The position numbers were made by a program, and so were the translations under genes. Below are positions 9,064-19,446 of a DNA stretch of 64,000 bases, one piece after another (position 1 is the stretch's first letter; each line of letters begins with the position of its first letter). Under the pieces are notes generated by a model. The model had not been told where the DNA came from. It made no database searches and was given only the letters and a program-made list of their open reading frames with translations. The DNA is from Coleofasciculus sp. FACHB-T130 (GTDB taxonomy: Bacteria > Cyanobacteriota > Cyanobacteriia > Cyanobacteriales > FACHB-T130): contig NZ_JACJOG010000009.1 in assembly GCF_014695375.1 (NCBI RefSeq), positions 44,113 to 108,112 of the forward strand. Reading direction: 5' to 3'.

Positions 9064-10539
9064 TCAGTGGCTCAGGACCCAGTTAACGAGAGTGCGGACA
9101 CCGTAACCCGTAGCACCGGAATTGTTGACACCGTTCTCTTTATCCGCCCAGACAGGACCGGCAATGTCGAGGTGTGCCCAAGGTGTCTCTTGGACGAACT
9201 GCTTTAGGAATAAGGCAGCCGTAATCGAACCACCCGGACGAGGGCCGGTATTTTTCAGATCGGCAATCGGAGACTTGATGCCTTCAAAGTATTTCTCTTC
9301 CATCGGCATCCGCCACAGCTTTTCCCCTGCCTTTTCTGATGCTTGCAGCAACTCTTGAGCAACTGTGTCATCGGGGGTAAACAACCCAGCAATATCATCG
9401 CCTAGGGCAATGACGCAAGCACCCGTCAGGGTGGCTAAATCGACAATGGCATCAACGCCGAGCTTTTCCGCAAATACCAGCGCATCGGCTAAAGTCAATC
9501 GACCTTCCGCATCCGTGTTGTTCACTTCAATCGTTTTGCCATTGGATGCCTTGAGGATGTCGCCTGGGTGCATGGCGTGACCGCTGATCATATTCTCAGT
9601 GACGGCTGAGATAAAGTGAACTTCAACATCTGGTTTGAGTTGACCAATCGCCTTCGCCGCACCGAAGGTAGCCGCAGCACCTCCCATGTCCATTTTCATG
9701 GTTTCGATGCCGCTACCCGCGCCCTTAATGTTCAGACCACCCGAATCGAAAGTCAGACCCTTGCCGATGATAGCCACTTTCCGGCGGGGTGTTCCTTCTG
9801 GCTTGTAAGTGAGATGGATGAATTTAGGGGGCATATCGGAAGCTTTGGCAACACCGAGGAACGCCCCCATGCCCAATTTTTCGCACTCTTCTTGTTCCAG
9901 AATTTCCAACTGGAGGTTGTGGTTAGACGCGATCGCTTGTGCGGTTTGAGCCATCGTTATGGGAGTGCATTCATTCGGCGGTGCAGCAACCAGTTCCCGC
10001 GCCAGAATCACCCCCGAAGATAGGAATTGAGCGCGATTAATGGCTTCTTCCTGACCTGCCAATCCGAGTAAATCCACCCGCTCTAGCTGCGGCTCCTTAT
10101 CCTCCGGTTCTGACTTAAAGCGATTATCCTTATGAAGAGCTAGCAGTATCCCTTCAGCGATCGCGCCAGCCGTTGCATCGGGTGCCTGATTCCACACCGG
10201 CAGGCTAATCCCCAGGATTTTACTCTTTTCCTTCTTCGCTAACCGCGCGATCGCCGCACCAATTCGCCGCAGAGTATCCGGTTGAAACGCCTCTGCTTTC
10301 CCCAGTCCTACCAGAATAATTTTCCGAACCGGGCTACCCGCACCCACGCGGGTGACGGCACTACTCCCTTCTTTTCCCTTAAATTCTGTTTCTGCAATCA
10401 GTTCGTTCAGCGTACCGGCAAACTTCTCATCCAGCACCGCTAAATCGTCTGTCACCTCTACCGCATCCTCAAAAAAACCAAGGGCGAGAGCGTCCCCAGC
10501 CCAGTCCAAACGCGGCGTATCAATCGCTCGAATATCCAT
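9064..10539 (-). CDS. pepA: leucyl aminopeptidase (peptidase M17)
   Basis: The 491-residue protein has the M17 layout: a variable N-terminal domain (1-160) and a C-terminal catalytic domain. FDSGGLNIK near residue 255 supplies the first metal ligands, and NTDAEGRL holds D343, E345 and the catalytic arginine R347. These are the signature residues of this di-metal cytoplasmic exopeptidase, which removes N-terminal residues during protein turnover; some members also bind DNA. Length matches the family (about 480-500). No frameshift is seen. It is convergent with the small gene at 8771 and divergent from the methyltransferase gene at 10685, with 145 bases between the two starts for both promoters. 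Confidence 0.95.
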   Translation of the reverse strand: MDIRAIDTPRLDWAGDALALGFFEDAVEVTDDLAVLDEKFAGTLNELIAETEFKGKEGSSAVTRVGAGSPVRKIILVGLGKAEAFQPDTLRRIGAAIARLAKKEKSKILGISLPVWNQAPDATAGAIAEGILLALHKDNRFKSEPEDKEPQLERVDLLGLAGQEEAINRAQFLSSGVILARELVAAPPNECTPITMAQTAQAIASNHNLQLEILEQEECEKLGMGAFLGVAKASDMPPKFIHLTYKPEGTPRRKVAIIGKGLTFDSGGLNIKGAGSGIETMKMDMGGAAATFGAAKAIGQLKPDVEVHFISAVTENMISGHAMHPGDILKASNGKTIEVNNTDAEGRLTLADALVFAEKLGVDAIVDLATLTGACVIALGDDIAGLFTPDDTVAQELLQASEKAGEKLWRMPMEEKYFEGIKSPIADLKNTGPRPGGSITAALFLKQFVQETPWAHLDIAGPVWADKENGVNNSGATGYGVRTLVNWVLSH

Positions 10540-10684
10540 CCCCGGCTCTTACCTTAAAGCACTACCTGTAACAGTATTGCTCAAAAATCATCAACAAGAC
10601 TCGTCTGCCCACCCGCGTAACTTGTCCCCTGTAGATACACTTTATAGGAATACACTTTTTCCGATTGGACTTAGGAGCGGATTG

Positions 10685-11791
10685 ATGGTTTCAAAAGCTA
10701 GGGGAGAACCTCAACCTCTTTCGTCGCCATCCAATGCGCCAGTTCCTAGCAACCAGTCGGTAGCCCGCCCCGATCCGAGCGTGCTACAGCAAGATCTCCA
10801 GAGACAGTTTAATCATCATTCCTCTGCCCGCGGTGAACTGACGATGCCCTGCGTGCCATCAATGCTAGATTATGCACTCAATCGGCTAGTGCGGCTGTTT
10901 GAGGCGATTGGTCGCCAACTCTCTCCTGAAGAACTGCAAAAATTGCGCGATTTGATTGCATCTAATATTCAAGAAGGTTTTCTGGCTTCTCCTCATGCTC
11001 GATTAGTCATTCAGTACCAACCCGATCCTACTTCCTTAAATAGCCTCACCTGTAACGTCTCAACCAGGATTTTATCGGTTGCCCAGGAGTACCAGCAGTG
11101 GATTCAGAACCGAGAGCCGCCCCTATTTGGTAGTCACCCAGACGCGAAAGTCATGGCAACGGCTGCCCAATTTAGAGATCCGGCTCGGAACCCAATTCTT
11201 GATGTGGGAGCAGGAACAGGTCGCAATAGCCTTCCCTTGGCGCGAAAAGGCCATCCGGTTGATGCTTTAGAATTGACTCCCGGTTTGGCGGAACAACTGC
11301 TAAATGCGGCAGTTGCGGAAAATTTACCGATTCGAGTCATCCAGGGTGATATCCTCGATCCCCTCGTGAGAATGCGACCCGCTTATTACAAATTCGCAAT
11401 TGTGGCGGAAGTGGTGTCTCACTTCCGGGATAACGATCAAGTCCGCTTACTCTTGGCGAAAATGTGCGATGTTATCCAAGGTAGCGGTCTGTTGCTGTTC
11501 AACCTCTTCTTAGCTGTGGATGGATATGAGCCAAACGATCGGGTGCGGGAAATGTCACAGGTAGCGGCATCGTATATCATGACGCGATCGGAGCTGAAGC
11601 GAGCGATGGAGGACTTACCTCTGGAAATGCTGTCAGATGAGTCTGTGCTTGATTATGAGCGCGCTCACCTTCCGCAAGAGGCATGGCCCCCAACTAATTG
11701 GTTTGTATCCTGGACGAGCGGACGTGACGTGTTTCCCATCCAAGAAACCCCTCCGATGGAGCTGCGTTGGATTCTCTGTAGACGGTACTAA
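10685..11791 (+). CDS. class I SAM-dependent methyltransferase
   Basis: The product has 368 residues if translation starts at the ATG at 10685 (MVSKARGEPQPLSS). The frame stays open upstream to 10352, but that part runs antisense to the start of pepA and is low-complexity, so I reject the longer form. The SAM-binding motif I, ILDVGAGTGRNS, has its acidic residue near 173, and ALELTPGLAEQL, the acidic end of strand 2, follows. The first 150 residues include a conserved-looking helical domain (SMLDYALNRLVRLFEAIGRQLSPEE). The substrate is not evident. The stop is 48 bases before the lytic transglycosylase gene, so they may be co-transcribed. Confidence 0.75.
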   Translation: MVSKARGEPQPLSSPSNAPVPSNQSVARPDPSVLQQDLQRQFNHHSSARGELTMPCVPSMLDYALNRLVRLFEAIGRQLSPEELQKLRDLIASNIQEGFLASPHARLVIQYQPDPTSLNSLTCNVSTRILSVAQEYQQWIQNREPPLFGSHPDAKVMATAAQFRDPARNPILDVGAGTGRNSLPLARKGHPVDALELTPGLAEQLLNAAVAENLPIRVIQGDILDPLVRMRPAYYKFAIVAEVVSHFRDNDQVRLLLAKMCDVIQGSGLLLFNLFLAVDGYEPNDRVREMSQVAASYIMTRSELKRAMEDLPLEMLSDESVLDYERAHLPQEAWPPTNWFVSWTSGRDVFPIQETPPMELRWILCRRY

Positions 11792-11839
11792 CGGAATACA
11801 AGGTTGTTGCCCTTTTTGGGTTGGTAAGGATAAGGATCG

Positions 11840-14071
11840 ATGCTAAAGCTTGCACAGAAAAATAAAATTTTGCTAAGTGTTGGAGCCGGACTACTAGCGC
11901 TAGTCGCTGGAGCAACGCTGTCAGTCCCGCAATTAACCAGTTGGCTGGAGAAATTAACCCCGAACGGTCAGTCCCCCGATAAAACCCTTTTGAATCCGGG
12001 GAGCCAATCCAAGAATTCTGTTTTGCCATTGGCGTCGCTACCGGCGGCACAGCGGGCCGCACAACTCGAAGCGATCGCCAATGGCACCCCATCCCCAGAA
12101 CGCAATCGCGCCCGCTATCTGTTGGCGAACGATTCGCTCCAACAACAGCAGCCTAAAAAAGCGATCGCGTCTTTGGAAGGATTGGAGGCAGACTATCCGG
12201 TTCTTGCCCCTTACATCGCCCTGAAACGCGCCCAAGCTTACCAACTTGCCGGGGACAAAGCAAAAGCTACCGCAGCTTGGCAGAATTTACTCGAAAGTTA
12301 TCCCGATAATCCCGTCGCCGCAGAAGCGTTGTTTGTGCTGGGGCAAACGAATCCGAAGTATCGAGAACAAGCGATCGCTCAGTTCAAAAGCCATCCGCGC
12401 ACCCTGGAAATTGTGCGTTCTTCCCTGAGTAAGAATCCCAATCAACCCAGATTACTCTTACATTTAGCCAAAAATGCTCCAAGCGACCCTGGCATTCTCC
12501 CGATTCTGGATCGGCTGGTGACTTCTCATGAAGCGGCGCTCAAACAGCAAGGTACAGGGCTACTCAAGCCAGAAGATTGGCAAGCGATCGCTTATAGCTA
12601 TTGGGAAAACGGTCAGTACCGCAAAGCCGGACAAGCCTACGCCAAAGCCCCCCGCACCTCCCTCCACGCCTACCGCATTGGGCGCGGACTCCATCTGGGC
12701 GAGAAACGAACCGAAGCGAAAATTGCTTATCAACAGATGATTCAGCAATTTCCCGATGCCAAAGAAACCGGACTCGCTTTGAGGCGTCTGGCTTCTTTAT
12801 CATCCCAGCCACCGGAAGCGATCGCCTATCTCGACATCGTCATCCGCAAATTTCCCGACGAAGCCGGTGAGGCACTCCTCGCCAAAGCCGAAATCCTCGA
12901 TCGTCTCAACAGCGACAAATCAGCCGCAGAAGCTCGTCAATTGCTCCTGACTAAACATGGCAGTTCCGATGTCGCGGCAGAATACCGCTGGAAAGTCGCC
13001 CAAGCCAAGGCGACTCTAGGGGATTTCTTAGGGGCTTGGCAATGGGCGCAACCAATCGCCAACCAAAACCCCAATCATATATTGGCTCCCAGAGCTGGCT
13101 TTTGGGTCGGCAAATGGGCTGCCAAACTAGGGCGTCAGCAGGATGCAAAAGCCGCTTACGAACACGTCCTGGCAAAATACCCCCAGTCTTACTATGCATG
13201 GCGATCTGCCGTCTTGTTGGGCTGGGACGTTGGAGACTTTACCACCGTCCGTCAATTGTCCCCGCAAGTGGTGCGACCCGACGAGCATCCCATCTTACCC
13301 TCTGGGTCTGAAACGTTGAAGGAATTGTACCAGCTCGGTCAAAAATGGGATGCTTGGACGCTCTGGCAGGCAGAATTTCAGAACCGGATGCAGCCAACCG
13401 TTGCCGAACAATTTACTAACGGCATCATGCAGGTGGGATTGGGCAACCACCTGAAAGGAATGAACCTGGTCTCGACTCTAGAAGACCGAGAAACACCCGA
13501 AGAGCAAGCTGAATACAAAGCAATCCGCAAACAACCAGTTTACTGGCACACCTTGTATCCGTTCCCGTTCTTGGAAATTATCGAAAACTGGTCGCAACAG
13601 CGCCAGCTCAATCCCCTGCTTGTCACCGCCCTGATTCGGCAAGAGTCCCGATTTGAGCCAAAAATTCGTTCGGTTGCGGGTGCAGTTGGCTTAATGCAGG
13701 TCATGCCCGGAACCGGCAAATGGGTGGCGGATAAAATTGGCGTCAAGCAATTTAACACCGAAAATCCCAACGATAACGTGAAGCTGGGTACCTGGTTTTT
13801 AGATTTTACCCACAAGGAATACAACAATAATTCCTTGTTAGCGGTTGCCAGTTACAATGCGGGTCCCGGTAATGTATCGAAATGGCTAAAAGAGAAAGGG
13901 CCATCTATCGATCCTGATGAATTTGTCGAAGAAATTCCCTTTGAGGAAACTAAAGGCTACGTCAGACAGGTGTTTGGGAACTACTGGAATTACCTTAGAT
14001 TGTACAATCCACAGGTTGCCCAGTTGGTCGCCAAATATTCGGATGGTCAGCCAACTGCACTCAAAAATTAA
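11840..14071 (+). CDS. soluble lytic murein transglycosylase, Slt70-like (copy 1)
   Basis: The 743-residue protein has an N-terminal signal anchor (about residues 8-30, KILLSVGAGLLALVAGATL), a long TPR-like superhelical region (60-520) and a C-terminal GH23 lytic transglycosylase domain. The catalytic glutamate is E602 in RQESRFEPK, followed by GAVGLMQVMP and ASYNAGPGNVSKW, the three GH23 signature motifs. Such enzymes cleave the MurNAc-GlcNAc bond of peptidoglycan in the periplasm with formation of 1,6-anhydroMurNAc. It shares length and domain order with the gene at 15033, indicating tandem duplication. A 15-bp inverted repeat starts seven bases after the stop. Confidence 0.92.
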   Translation: MLKLAQKNKILLSVGAGLLALVAGATLSVPQLTSWLEKLTPNGQSPDKTLLNPGSQSKNSVLPLASLPAAQRAAQLEAIANGTPSPERNRARYLLANDSLQQQQPKKAIASLEGLEADYPVLAPYIALKRAQAYQLAGDKAKATAAWQNLLESYPDNPVAAEALFVLGQTNPKYREQAIAQFKSHPRTLEIVRSSLSKNPNQPRLLLHLAKNAPSDPGILPILDRLVTSHEAALKQQGTGLLKPEDWQAIAYSYWENGQYRKAGQAYAKAPRTSLHAYRIGRGLHLGEKRTEAKIAYQQMIQQFPDAKETGLALRRLASLSSQPPEAIAYLDIVIRKFPDEAGEALLAKAEILDRLNSDKSAAEARQLLLTKHGSSDVAAEYRWKVAQAKATLGDFLGAWQWAQPIANQNPNHILAPRAGFWVGKWAAKLGRQQDAKAAYEHVLAKYPQSYYAWRSAVLLGWDVGDFTTVRQLSPQVVRPDEHPILPSGSETLKELYQLGQKWDAWTLWQAEFQNRMQPTVAEQFTNGIMQVGLGNHLKGMNLVSTLEDRETPEEQAEYKAIRKQPVYWHTLYPFPFLEIIENWSQQRQLNPLLVTALIRQESRFEPKIRSVAGAVGLMQVMPGTGKWVADKIGVKQFNTENPNDNVKLGTWFLDFTHKEYNNNSLLAVASYNAGPGNVSKWLKEKGPSIDPDEFVEEIPFEETKGYVRQVFGNYWNYLRLYNPQVAQLVAKYSDGQPTALKN

Positions 14072-15032
14072 TCAAAGACTTCTTGCAAAAATCTTTTAAA
14101 TCGTGTAAAAGCACAATTTTATTTAGCCTGCTCTCGTCTGGCTTTGTCATTTTTGCAAGAAGTTTCATATATCCTGAAAACTTGAAGAATTTTTAAGCAT
14201 TTCTGGGCAGCTTCTAGCAGGTAATATCTGCGGCTATCCAGTGATTGCTGAAACATCCGCGTGTCTACTCTCTGTTGGGGGATTTTCTCCCAGATGTGAG
14301 GGGATAATATAAATTTTTCATGAATTTGTGTTAATCAATTTTGAACACTGTTGTTCTCATAGAAGCGATCGCTTGCTGCCTAAAATTTCCTCGCGCCCAC
14401 TGACGGGGATCACTAATCTTCGGCTGTTCGCTTAAATCGATTATCCTGGTTTAGATAGAGTTCCATGTCAATGGCTGCTGAGTAAAGCAGTCAGCGCGGG
14501 AGCTTGTATCACCCAATAACCAGCGAATTCAAAGAGTTTTGCGCTTGTGCTTCATTCATTAATCGGGCACAAGCCGCGGCTGCTTTGTAAGAGCTGTCTA
14601 ATTTCAACGTTTATTGTTTAGTTCCATAAGCATGATGACCGCGAATCAGGCTACCGGAACCCAAGCGTATGATGGCACGGCTACCAACTTTAAAATTAGG
14701 CTCTCAAATCAGGGGCTGCAAAATACTCGCGATCTTCTCATCGCTCAAATTTAGAATGCTGGTCAATTCCATCGCTTCCTTAAATCATCCAAATGCCAGG
14801 GGATCTCCCTCAAGTGCAAACGCGGCGTGTCAGTCACGCTTTCCTTCCATTCTTTTTTCTCTAAAGGATTTTTACCTATTAGCGATAAAGAGTCAACGAG
14901 CCGCCAGTTATTAGAAGGATGGCTTGTCAATAATACGACCAGTTTGGTCTTCCATCTGGAAAAAGCAAATAACGAAATCGACGTTACTGAAATGCCAGAT
15001 GGAGGGAGCAATGTCCGCCGCCAGGAGGTTAC
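14072..15032. other. intergenic stretch between the two slt-like paralogues
   Basis: About 960 bases with no supportable gene. The first part has the perfect 15-bp inverted repeat listed separately. The remainder has several HIP1 octamers and short frames that overlap on opposite strands without ribosome binding sites. The region before 15033 contains AGGAGG (about 15020), the ribosome binding site of the second paralogue. If the paralogues arose by tandem duplication, this spacer has since diverged or grown. Confidence 0.5.
14078..14163. repeat. 15-bp perfect inverted repeat with 56-base spacer
   Basis: ACTTCTTGCAAAAAT at 14078-14092 is the exact reverse complement of 14149-14163. It begins just after the stop codon of the first lytic transglycosylase gene. 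The spacer itself holds a weaker hairpin (GTGTAAAAGCAC). It may be a terminator, or a small palindromic mobile repeat. No T-run follows the second arm. Confidence 0.6.
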
Positions 15033-17297
15033 ATGAGGAAGTCACGCTCGATTTTTGCTCGGAGAAAGTCACAGTTTAGTTTTTCTCGCCCCTATCAATC
15101 TAGACGGGGAAACAAAGTCGCGATCGCTGCGGGTGTGGGACTAAGCGCAATCCTTTTGGGAGCCACCTTTTTACCAACTAAGTATGGCGTCTGGCTGGAA
15201 AAAGTAGTTGGCTGGGTGCCGATGCATGGGTACGGCAGTTTCTTGATGTCGGGAAATCAGATCGACAACTCTGCGATTGTGTCTTTAATCTCGCTACCCC
15301 CACAAAAGCGGGCATCACAACTAGAAGCGATCGCTACAGGGCCAAGATCCCTCGACCGCAGCCGCGCCCGTTATCTCCTGGCAAGCGATCTGATTGCCTC
15401 CAAACAGGGAGAAAAAGCACTGGAATGGTTAAAAGGATTAGAGTTTGAATATCGCGTCCTAGACGGACACATTGCTCTTCGGAGAGCGCAAGCTTACGAA
15501 CTCACCGGCAACACCCGAAAAGCCAAGGCAGCTTGGGAAGGTTTGTTAAAACACCATTCTCAAGATCCCGTGTCAGTCGAAGCTTTATATGTGCTGGGGA
15601 AGACGGAACCGAAATATTGGGAAGAAGCCGTTGAGAAATTTCCCAGTCATCCCCGCAGCCTGGAAATCGCCCACGCCTTACTCAAAGACAATCCTAACCA
15701 AGCAAAATTGATGGTGTCGCTGGCAAAGTATGCCTTTGACACTCCAGGAATTACTTCAGTGCTAGATAAGTTGATAGGTTTGCCAGCAGAGCAACTCAAG
15801 CCAGAAGTATGGGAAGCGATCGCTTTAGGCTACTGGGGAAACCGGAAATACGGTCAAGCCAGTACTGCTTATGCCAAAGCCCCCCGCACCCCTCACAACG
15901 CTTACCGGGTCGCGAGGGGACTCGATCTCGCTGAAAAGAAAGTAAAAGCCCTCCGCGCTTATAAAGAGGTGGTGCAAGACTTCCCCAATGCGAACGAAAG
16001 TGCAACCGCGCTCATCCAGATCGCCAAAATCGGTCCCGCTATCGAGGCGGTTCCTTATCTCGACCAAGTTATCAGTCAATTCCCCGACCGAGCTGGCGAA
16101 GCCATCCTATTAGAAGCGAAAATTCTCGATAGTCTTAAAAGTTCTGAGTCCGCAGCCGAAGCGCGTCAATCATTACTCACCAAGTATGGCAATACCGATG
16201 CCGCGGCAGAATATCGGTGGAAATTAGCTCAATCGAAGGCGCGGGGTGGAAATTACCAAGAGGCGCTGCAAATCGCCAAGCCGATCGCCACTCAGAATCC
16301 TGATAGCGAATTAGCTCGTCGGGCGGCTTTTTGGGTGGGTAAATGGTCAAACAAGCTGGGACGCAAGCAGGAGGCGAAAGCAGCTTTTGAGAACGTCGTG
16401 GCGAAGTATCCCCAGTCTTACTATGCTTGGCGGTCTGCCGTCATGCTGGGCTGGGATGTGGGAGACTTTAACAGCGTGCGTCAGCGAGATCCTAAAGTAG
16501 AATGGCCTGCCAAGCGACCGTCATTGCCCGTGGGTTCTGCTGCTTTACAAGAACTTTACCAAATGGGTCAAGGCAAAGATGCCTGGAGGCTCTGGCAAGC
16601 GGAGTTTGAAAACCGGGTCAACCCAACGGTGGCAGAACAATTTACCGATGGTTTGCTTCGGCTCAATATGGGAGACCACTTGCAAGGAATTGCTAAAATC
16701 TCCAGCTTAGAAGACCGTGAGAACCCGGAGGAGCAAGCACAGTACAAAGCTCTAACACAACAAATTGCTTACTGGCAGGCTTTGTATCCGACGCTTTATG
16801 TCGAAGCGATTGAAAACTGGTCTCAACAACGTCAACTCAATCCCTTGCTCGTGATCTCTGTCATCCGACAGGAATCCCGCTTTGAGCCAAAAATCCGTTC
16901 CACTGCCGGTGCGGTTGGCTTAATGCAGGTGATGCCGGAAACCAGTAAATGGGTTGCCGAAAACATTGGCCTCAAGAAATATAGCCTGGAAAATCCTAAC
17001 GACAACGTTAAATTAGGCACCTGGTATCTGGATGAAATTCACGATCGCTACAAAAATAACTCCATGTTAGCGATCGCAAGTTACAATGCCGGTTCTGGTA
17101 ATCTGTCAAAGTGGCTCCAAGGCAAAAAAGTCAGCGATCCAGATGAATTCGTCGAAGCCATTCCCTTTGATGAAACGCAGGGTTATGTCAAAAATGTATT
17201 TGGCAACTACTGGAATTACTTACGCCTGTACAATCCGAAAATCTCCCAGCAGGTAGCAAAATACTCCGAAGGTCAGCCAACCGCATTCAAAAATTAA
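15033..17297 (+). CDS. soluble lytic murein transglycosylase, Slt70-like (copy 2)
   Basis: The 754-residue paralogue of the 11840 gene has a basic N-terminus (MRKSRSIFARRKSQ), a signal anchor at about 30-50, TPR-like helices to about residue 530 and a GH23 domain. The catalytic glutamate is E614 in RQESRFEPKIRS, followed by GAVGLMQVMPETSKW and ASYNAGSGNLSKW. The ATG at 15033 follows the sequence GCCAGGAGGTTAC, an excellent ribosome binding site. Alignment by eye shows near-identical blocks, such as KYPQSYYAWRSAV and ENWSQQRQLNPLLV, in both copies. The two probably act on peptidoglycan in the periplasm, perhaps at different growth stages (inference). Confidence 0.92.
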   Translation: MRKSRSIFARRKSQFSFSRPYQSRRGNKVAIAAGVGLSAILLGATFLPTKYGVWLEKVVGWVPMHGYGSFLMSGNQIDNSAIVSLISLPPQKRASQLEAIATGPRSLDRSRARYLLASDLIASKQGEKALEWLKGLEFEYRVLDGHIALRRAQAYELTGNTRKAKAAWEGLLKHHSQDPVSVEALYVLGKTEPKYWEEAVEKFPSHPRSLEIAHALLKDNPNQAKLMVSLAKYAFDTPGITSVLDKLIGLPAEQLKPEVWEAIALGYWGNRKYGQASTAYAKAPRTPHNAYRVARGLDLAEKKVKALRAYKEVVQDFPNANESATALIQIAKIGPAIEAVPYLDQVISQFPDRAGEAILLEAKILDSLKSSESAAEARQSLLTKYGNTDAAAEYRWKLAQSKARGGNYQEALQIAKPIATQNPDSELARRAAFWVGKWSNKLGRKQEAKAAFENVVAKYPQSYYAWRSAVMLGWDVGDFNSVRQRDPKVEWPAKRPSLPVGSAALQELYQMGQGKDAWRLWQAEFENRVNPTVAEQFTDGLLRLNMGDHLQGIAKISSLEDRENPEEQAQYKALTQQIAYWQALYPTLYVEAIENWSQQRQLNPLLVISVIRQESRFEPKIRSTAGAVGLMQVMPETSKWVAENIGLKKYSLENPNDNVKLGTWYLDEIHDRYKNNSMLAIASYNAGSGNLSKWLQGKKVSDPDEFVEAIPFDETQGYVKNVFGNYWNYLRLYNPKISQQVAKYSEGQPTAFKN

Positions 17298-17334
17298 AAA
17301 TTGGAATTTGCACTTAGGCGCGATTAAAGATCGC

Positions 17335-17405
17335 TTTTTAGGGAATCGGGAATTGGGAATTGGAAATTGGTAAAAACCCATTTTCGATGACCGATTCCCC
17401 ATTAC
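17335..17405. repeat. GGGAATTGG-type intergenic repeat
   Basis: The stretch has several overlapping variants of GGGAATTGGGAATTGG on one arm and CGATTCCCCATTACC on the other, so it can fold imperfectly. This word style recurs in cyanobacterial intergenic DNA. A related run (ATTCCCAATCC) is found inside the radical SAM gene near 46703. It lies between copy 2 of the lytic transglycosylase and tatC. Confidence 0.5.
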
Positions 17406-17539
17406 CAGCTTTTAAGAGTGGCGTTGATTTCCATTTGTGTGCTTTGTTCAATTTTTAAGGGTCGGTGAGCCATGCGCGATCGCACGGTACGGATGACCCG
17501 GATACAATAGTCAAGAAATCTTCAAATCAAACTTGACCG

Positions 17540-18343
17540 ATGACGCTTCCTTCAGAAGTCGATACCGCATCCCAGCTAAATCCAGACCTGGAGCCGGAAT
17601 CAGCGAACCGCAATCTAGAAGATGAATACCTTGATGAGCTGCCCGCTGAGATCGAGATGTCTCTATTCGACCATCTGGAGGAGTTGCGGCGGCGGATTTT
17701 CTATGCGCTGATTGCAGTTGCCTTAGGTGTTATTGGCTGCTTCCTGTTTGTCAAGCCAATTGTCCAGCTGCTGGAAGTACCGGCGCAGGGAGTCAAGTTC
17801 CTCCAGCTGGCACCGGGAGAATACTTCTTTGTCTCCATTAAAGTTGCTGGTTACAGTGGCTTGCTCGTAGCCAGCCCCTTTATCCTGTACCAGCTCATCC
17901 TGTTTGTTCTCCCAGGACTCACTCGCCGCGAACGCCGCTTAGTAGGACCCGTTGTTTTAGGGTCGGGTGTCTTGTTTGTGGGGGGACTGGCATTTGCCTA
18001 TGTAGCATTAATTCCAGCCGCTCTGAATTTCTTCATCAGTTACGGGGCAGATGTCGTCGAGCAGCTGTGGTCAATTGACCGATATTTTGAATTCGTGTTG
18101 CTGCTGATGTTTAGCACCGGATTGGCATTTCAAATTCCGATCGTTCAGCTGCTACTCGGCTTTTTGGGAATTGTCTCTTCTGGGCAAATGCTATCTGGCT
18201 GGCGGTTTGTGATCCTGGGAGCAGCAATTTTGGGTGCCATCCTGACGCCTTCCACCGACCCCCTCACCCAAAGCCTCCTCGCGGGTGCCGTCTTGGGACT
18301 CTACTACAGCGGGATTGGCTTAGTTAAGCTCGTAGGGCGCTGA
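17540..18343 (+). CDS. tatC: Sec-independent protein translocase TatC
   Basis: The 267-residue protein has an acidic N-terminal extension (1-45) and then [20 protein letters not shown], the hallmark start of TatC with conserved LEELR. Six membrane helices follow, with the [15 protein letters not shown] segment in the first cytoplasmic loop region and [13 protein letters not shown] with the conserved F-x-P style motif. TatC binds the twin-arginine signal and is the core of the Tat translocase in plasma and thylakoid membranes. Two Tat-type substrates are encoded in this window: the Rieske protein PetC (19447) and the BMP lipoprotein (55657). The family length is usually about 250, so only the N-terminal extension is longer. 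Confidence 0.95.
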   Translation: MTLPSEVDTASQLNPDLEPESANRNLEDEYLDELPAEIEMSLFDHLEELRRRIFYALIAVALGVIGCFLFVKPIVQLLEVPAQGVKFLQLAPGEYFFVSIKVAGYSGLLVASPFILYQLILFVLPGLTRRERRLVGPVVLGSGVLFVGGLAFAYVALIPAALNFFISYGADVVEQLWSIDRYFEFVLLLMFSTGLAFQIPIVQLLLGFLGIVSSGQMLSGWRFVILGAAILGAILTPSTDPLTQSLLAGAVLGLYYSGIGLVKLVGR

Positions 18344-18662
18344 GATCGGCAAAATACGATGCAACCTGGACTATGCAACCTGGACGGGTTAATTTTTGAA
18401 CTGCCTCATCTTCGGCTCTCTGGAGTGCTGCTGTATTGGGAATCGCCCTGAATAGCTGCACTCGACGAACCTCAAGGGTGAAATGGCTGAGCTGAACATT
18501 TTCAATCTTGTCTTCAGAAACATTTTCAGATGAAAATACCTTACAAAGCCGAGGGCGAATTGAAACCCTTTGCTTTGCCTTGTCTTGGCTGAAGCGAGCT
18601 TGCAAGAGGGTTCGTCTTACACCTTGCCCTGGGATAATTGTGGTGCTGCGGTAAATTTCCAT
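18324..18662 (-). CDS. doubtful 112-residue hypothetical
   Basis: An open frame of 112 codons overlaps the last 20 bases of tatC on the opposite strand. The product ([20 protein letters not shown] start) has no membrane segment, no recognised motif and one region, [20 protein letters not shown], that looks plausible as folded protein. No clear ribosome binding site precedes the ATG. It could be a real small gene or chance. The rest of the gap up to 18892 shows nothing I can support. Confidence 0.25.
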   Translation of the reverse strand: MEIYRSTTIIPGQGVRRTLLQARFSQDKAKQRVSIRPRLCKVFSSENVSEDKIENVQLSHFTLEVRRVQLFRAIPNTAALQRAEDEAVQKLTRPGCIVQVASYFADLSALRA

Positions 18663-18892
18663 TCAGAAATTTACCCATTCTGCAATGAGTTCGTCAACGT
18701 TGATTTGAGAAGTAGGAGCTTCCCAACCCAAAAACCCTCATACATCAAAATCTTTTAAAAAATAATTGACAAAGCACTTGACAACAGGTGTCGCTATTGC
18801 GAATCAAAAGATAGTTTAGGTATGCAGTGAATGCGACAATAGTGGCAACAGGAAGCTGTCGTTCTATTGAGTGAGAATCGCACGCACGGCTC

Positions 18893-19210
18893 CTAAAACT
18901 GTTCGAGCATCCACTCCGAGGCTCGCTCGCCCAGGTCTAGGGGGATGCTGACTGCTTTACCGAGTCGAGGGCGATCGCGCGTTTGTTCAATATAATGTTG
19001 TACTTGGTCAGCTCCACCCCAAGCATGAAGATACTCGGCGACAGTCTCCAAGTGCGCTATGTAGTCTGCCTCCGACAGCGGAAAAGACGCCTGTTCTAAG
19101 TATTTCCACATTACCTGGAGGAAAATTTTGCCCTGAGTCCGCCTGATCTGGATATCGTATGAGCGTCCCCACTTGTCGATCAGGAGTTGGCGAAGGTCTT
19201 GTCCTGTCAT
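18893..19210 (-). CDS. DUF3067 family protein
   Basis: The 105-residue protein (MTGQDLRQLLIDKWGRSYDI start) matches the cyanobacterial and plastid DUF3067 family: the KWGRSYDIQIRRTQGKIFLQVMW N-terminal core, then FPLSEADYIAHLETVAEYLHAWG and a C-terminal RPRLGKAVSIPLDLG. No membrane segment is present. Its function is not established from sequence. It stands divergent to petC, between tatC and petCA; its placement beside Rieske export and assembly genes suggests, but does not prove, a role in photosynthetic complex assembly. Confidence 0.8.
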   Translation of the reverse strand: MTGQDLRQLLIDKWGRSYDIQIRRTQGKIFLQVMWKYLEQASFPLSEADYIAHLETVAEYLHAWGGADQVQHYIEQTRDRPRLGKAVSIPLDLGERASEWMLEQF

Positions 19211-19446
19211 AGTTTTATCGCAATTACTTTTCTTTACATTTCGTCATAAATGGAGCGCTTCTTAAATTAATGATACGGTGCAAAAGAATGTAATAATACC
19301 CTTAGCAAGGCTGTAAACCTTTCTACAAAAGGGTTTGTGGCGAACAGGCTTGCGACTTGCTTGGTATATATTTATTGGGCAAGTTTTAACAAAATCTGGG
19401 ACTTAGCCCAGGGTTGTTCACATAGCTATACACTCAGACGTTACTC

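Noticed and set aside
10352..10684. N-terminal extension of the methyltransferase frame
   Set aside because: It lies antisense within the start of pepA, is Ser/Pro/Ala-rich low complexity, and a good ATG exists at 10685 after pepA's start.
12000..14000. Multiple long frames opposite the lytic transglycosylase gene
   Set aside because: They are shadows of the strongly coding plus strand, with no independent motif support.
14669..15036. Three overlapping frames before the second lytic transglycosylase
   Set aside because: They overlap on both strands with no ribosome binding sites; only the AGGAGG at about 15020 fits a gene, and it serves the start at 15033.
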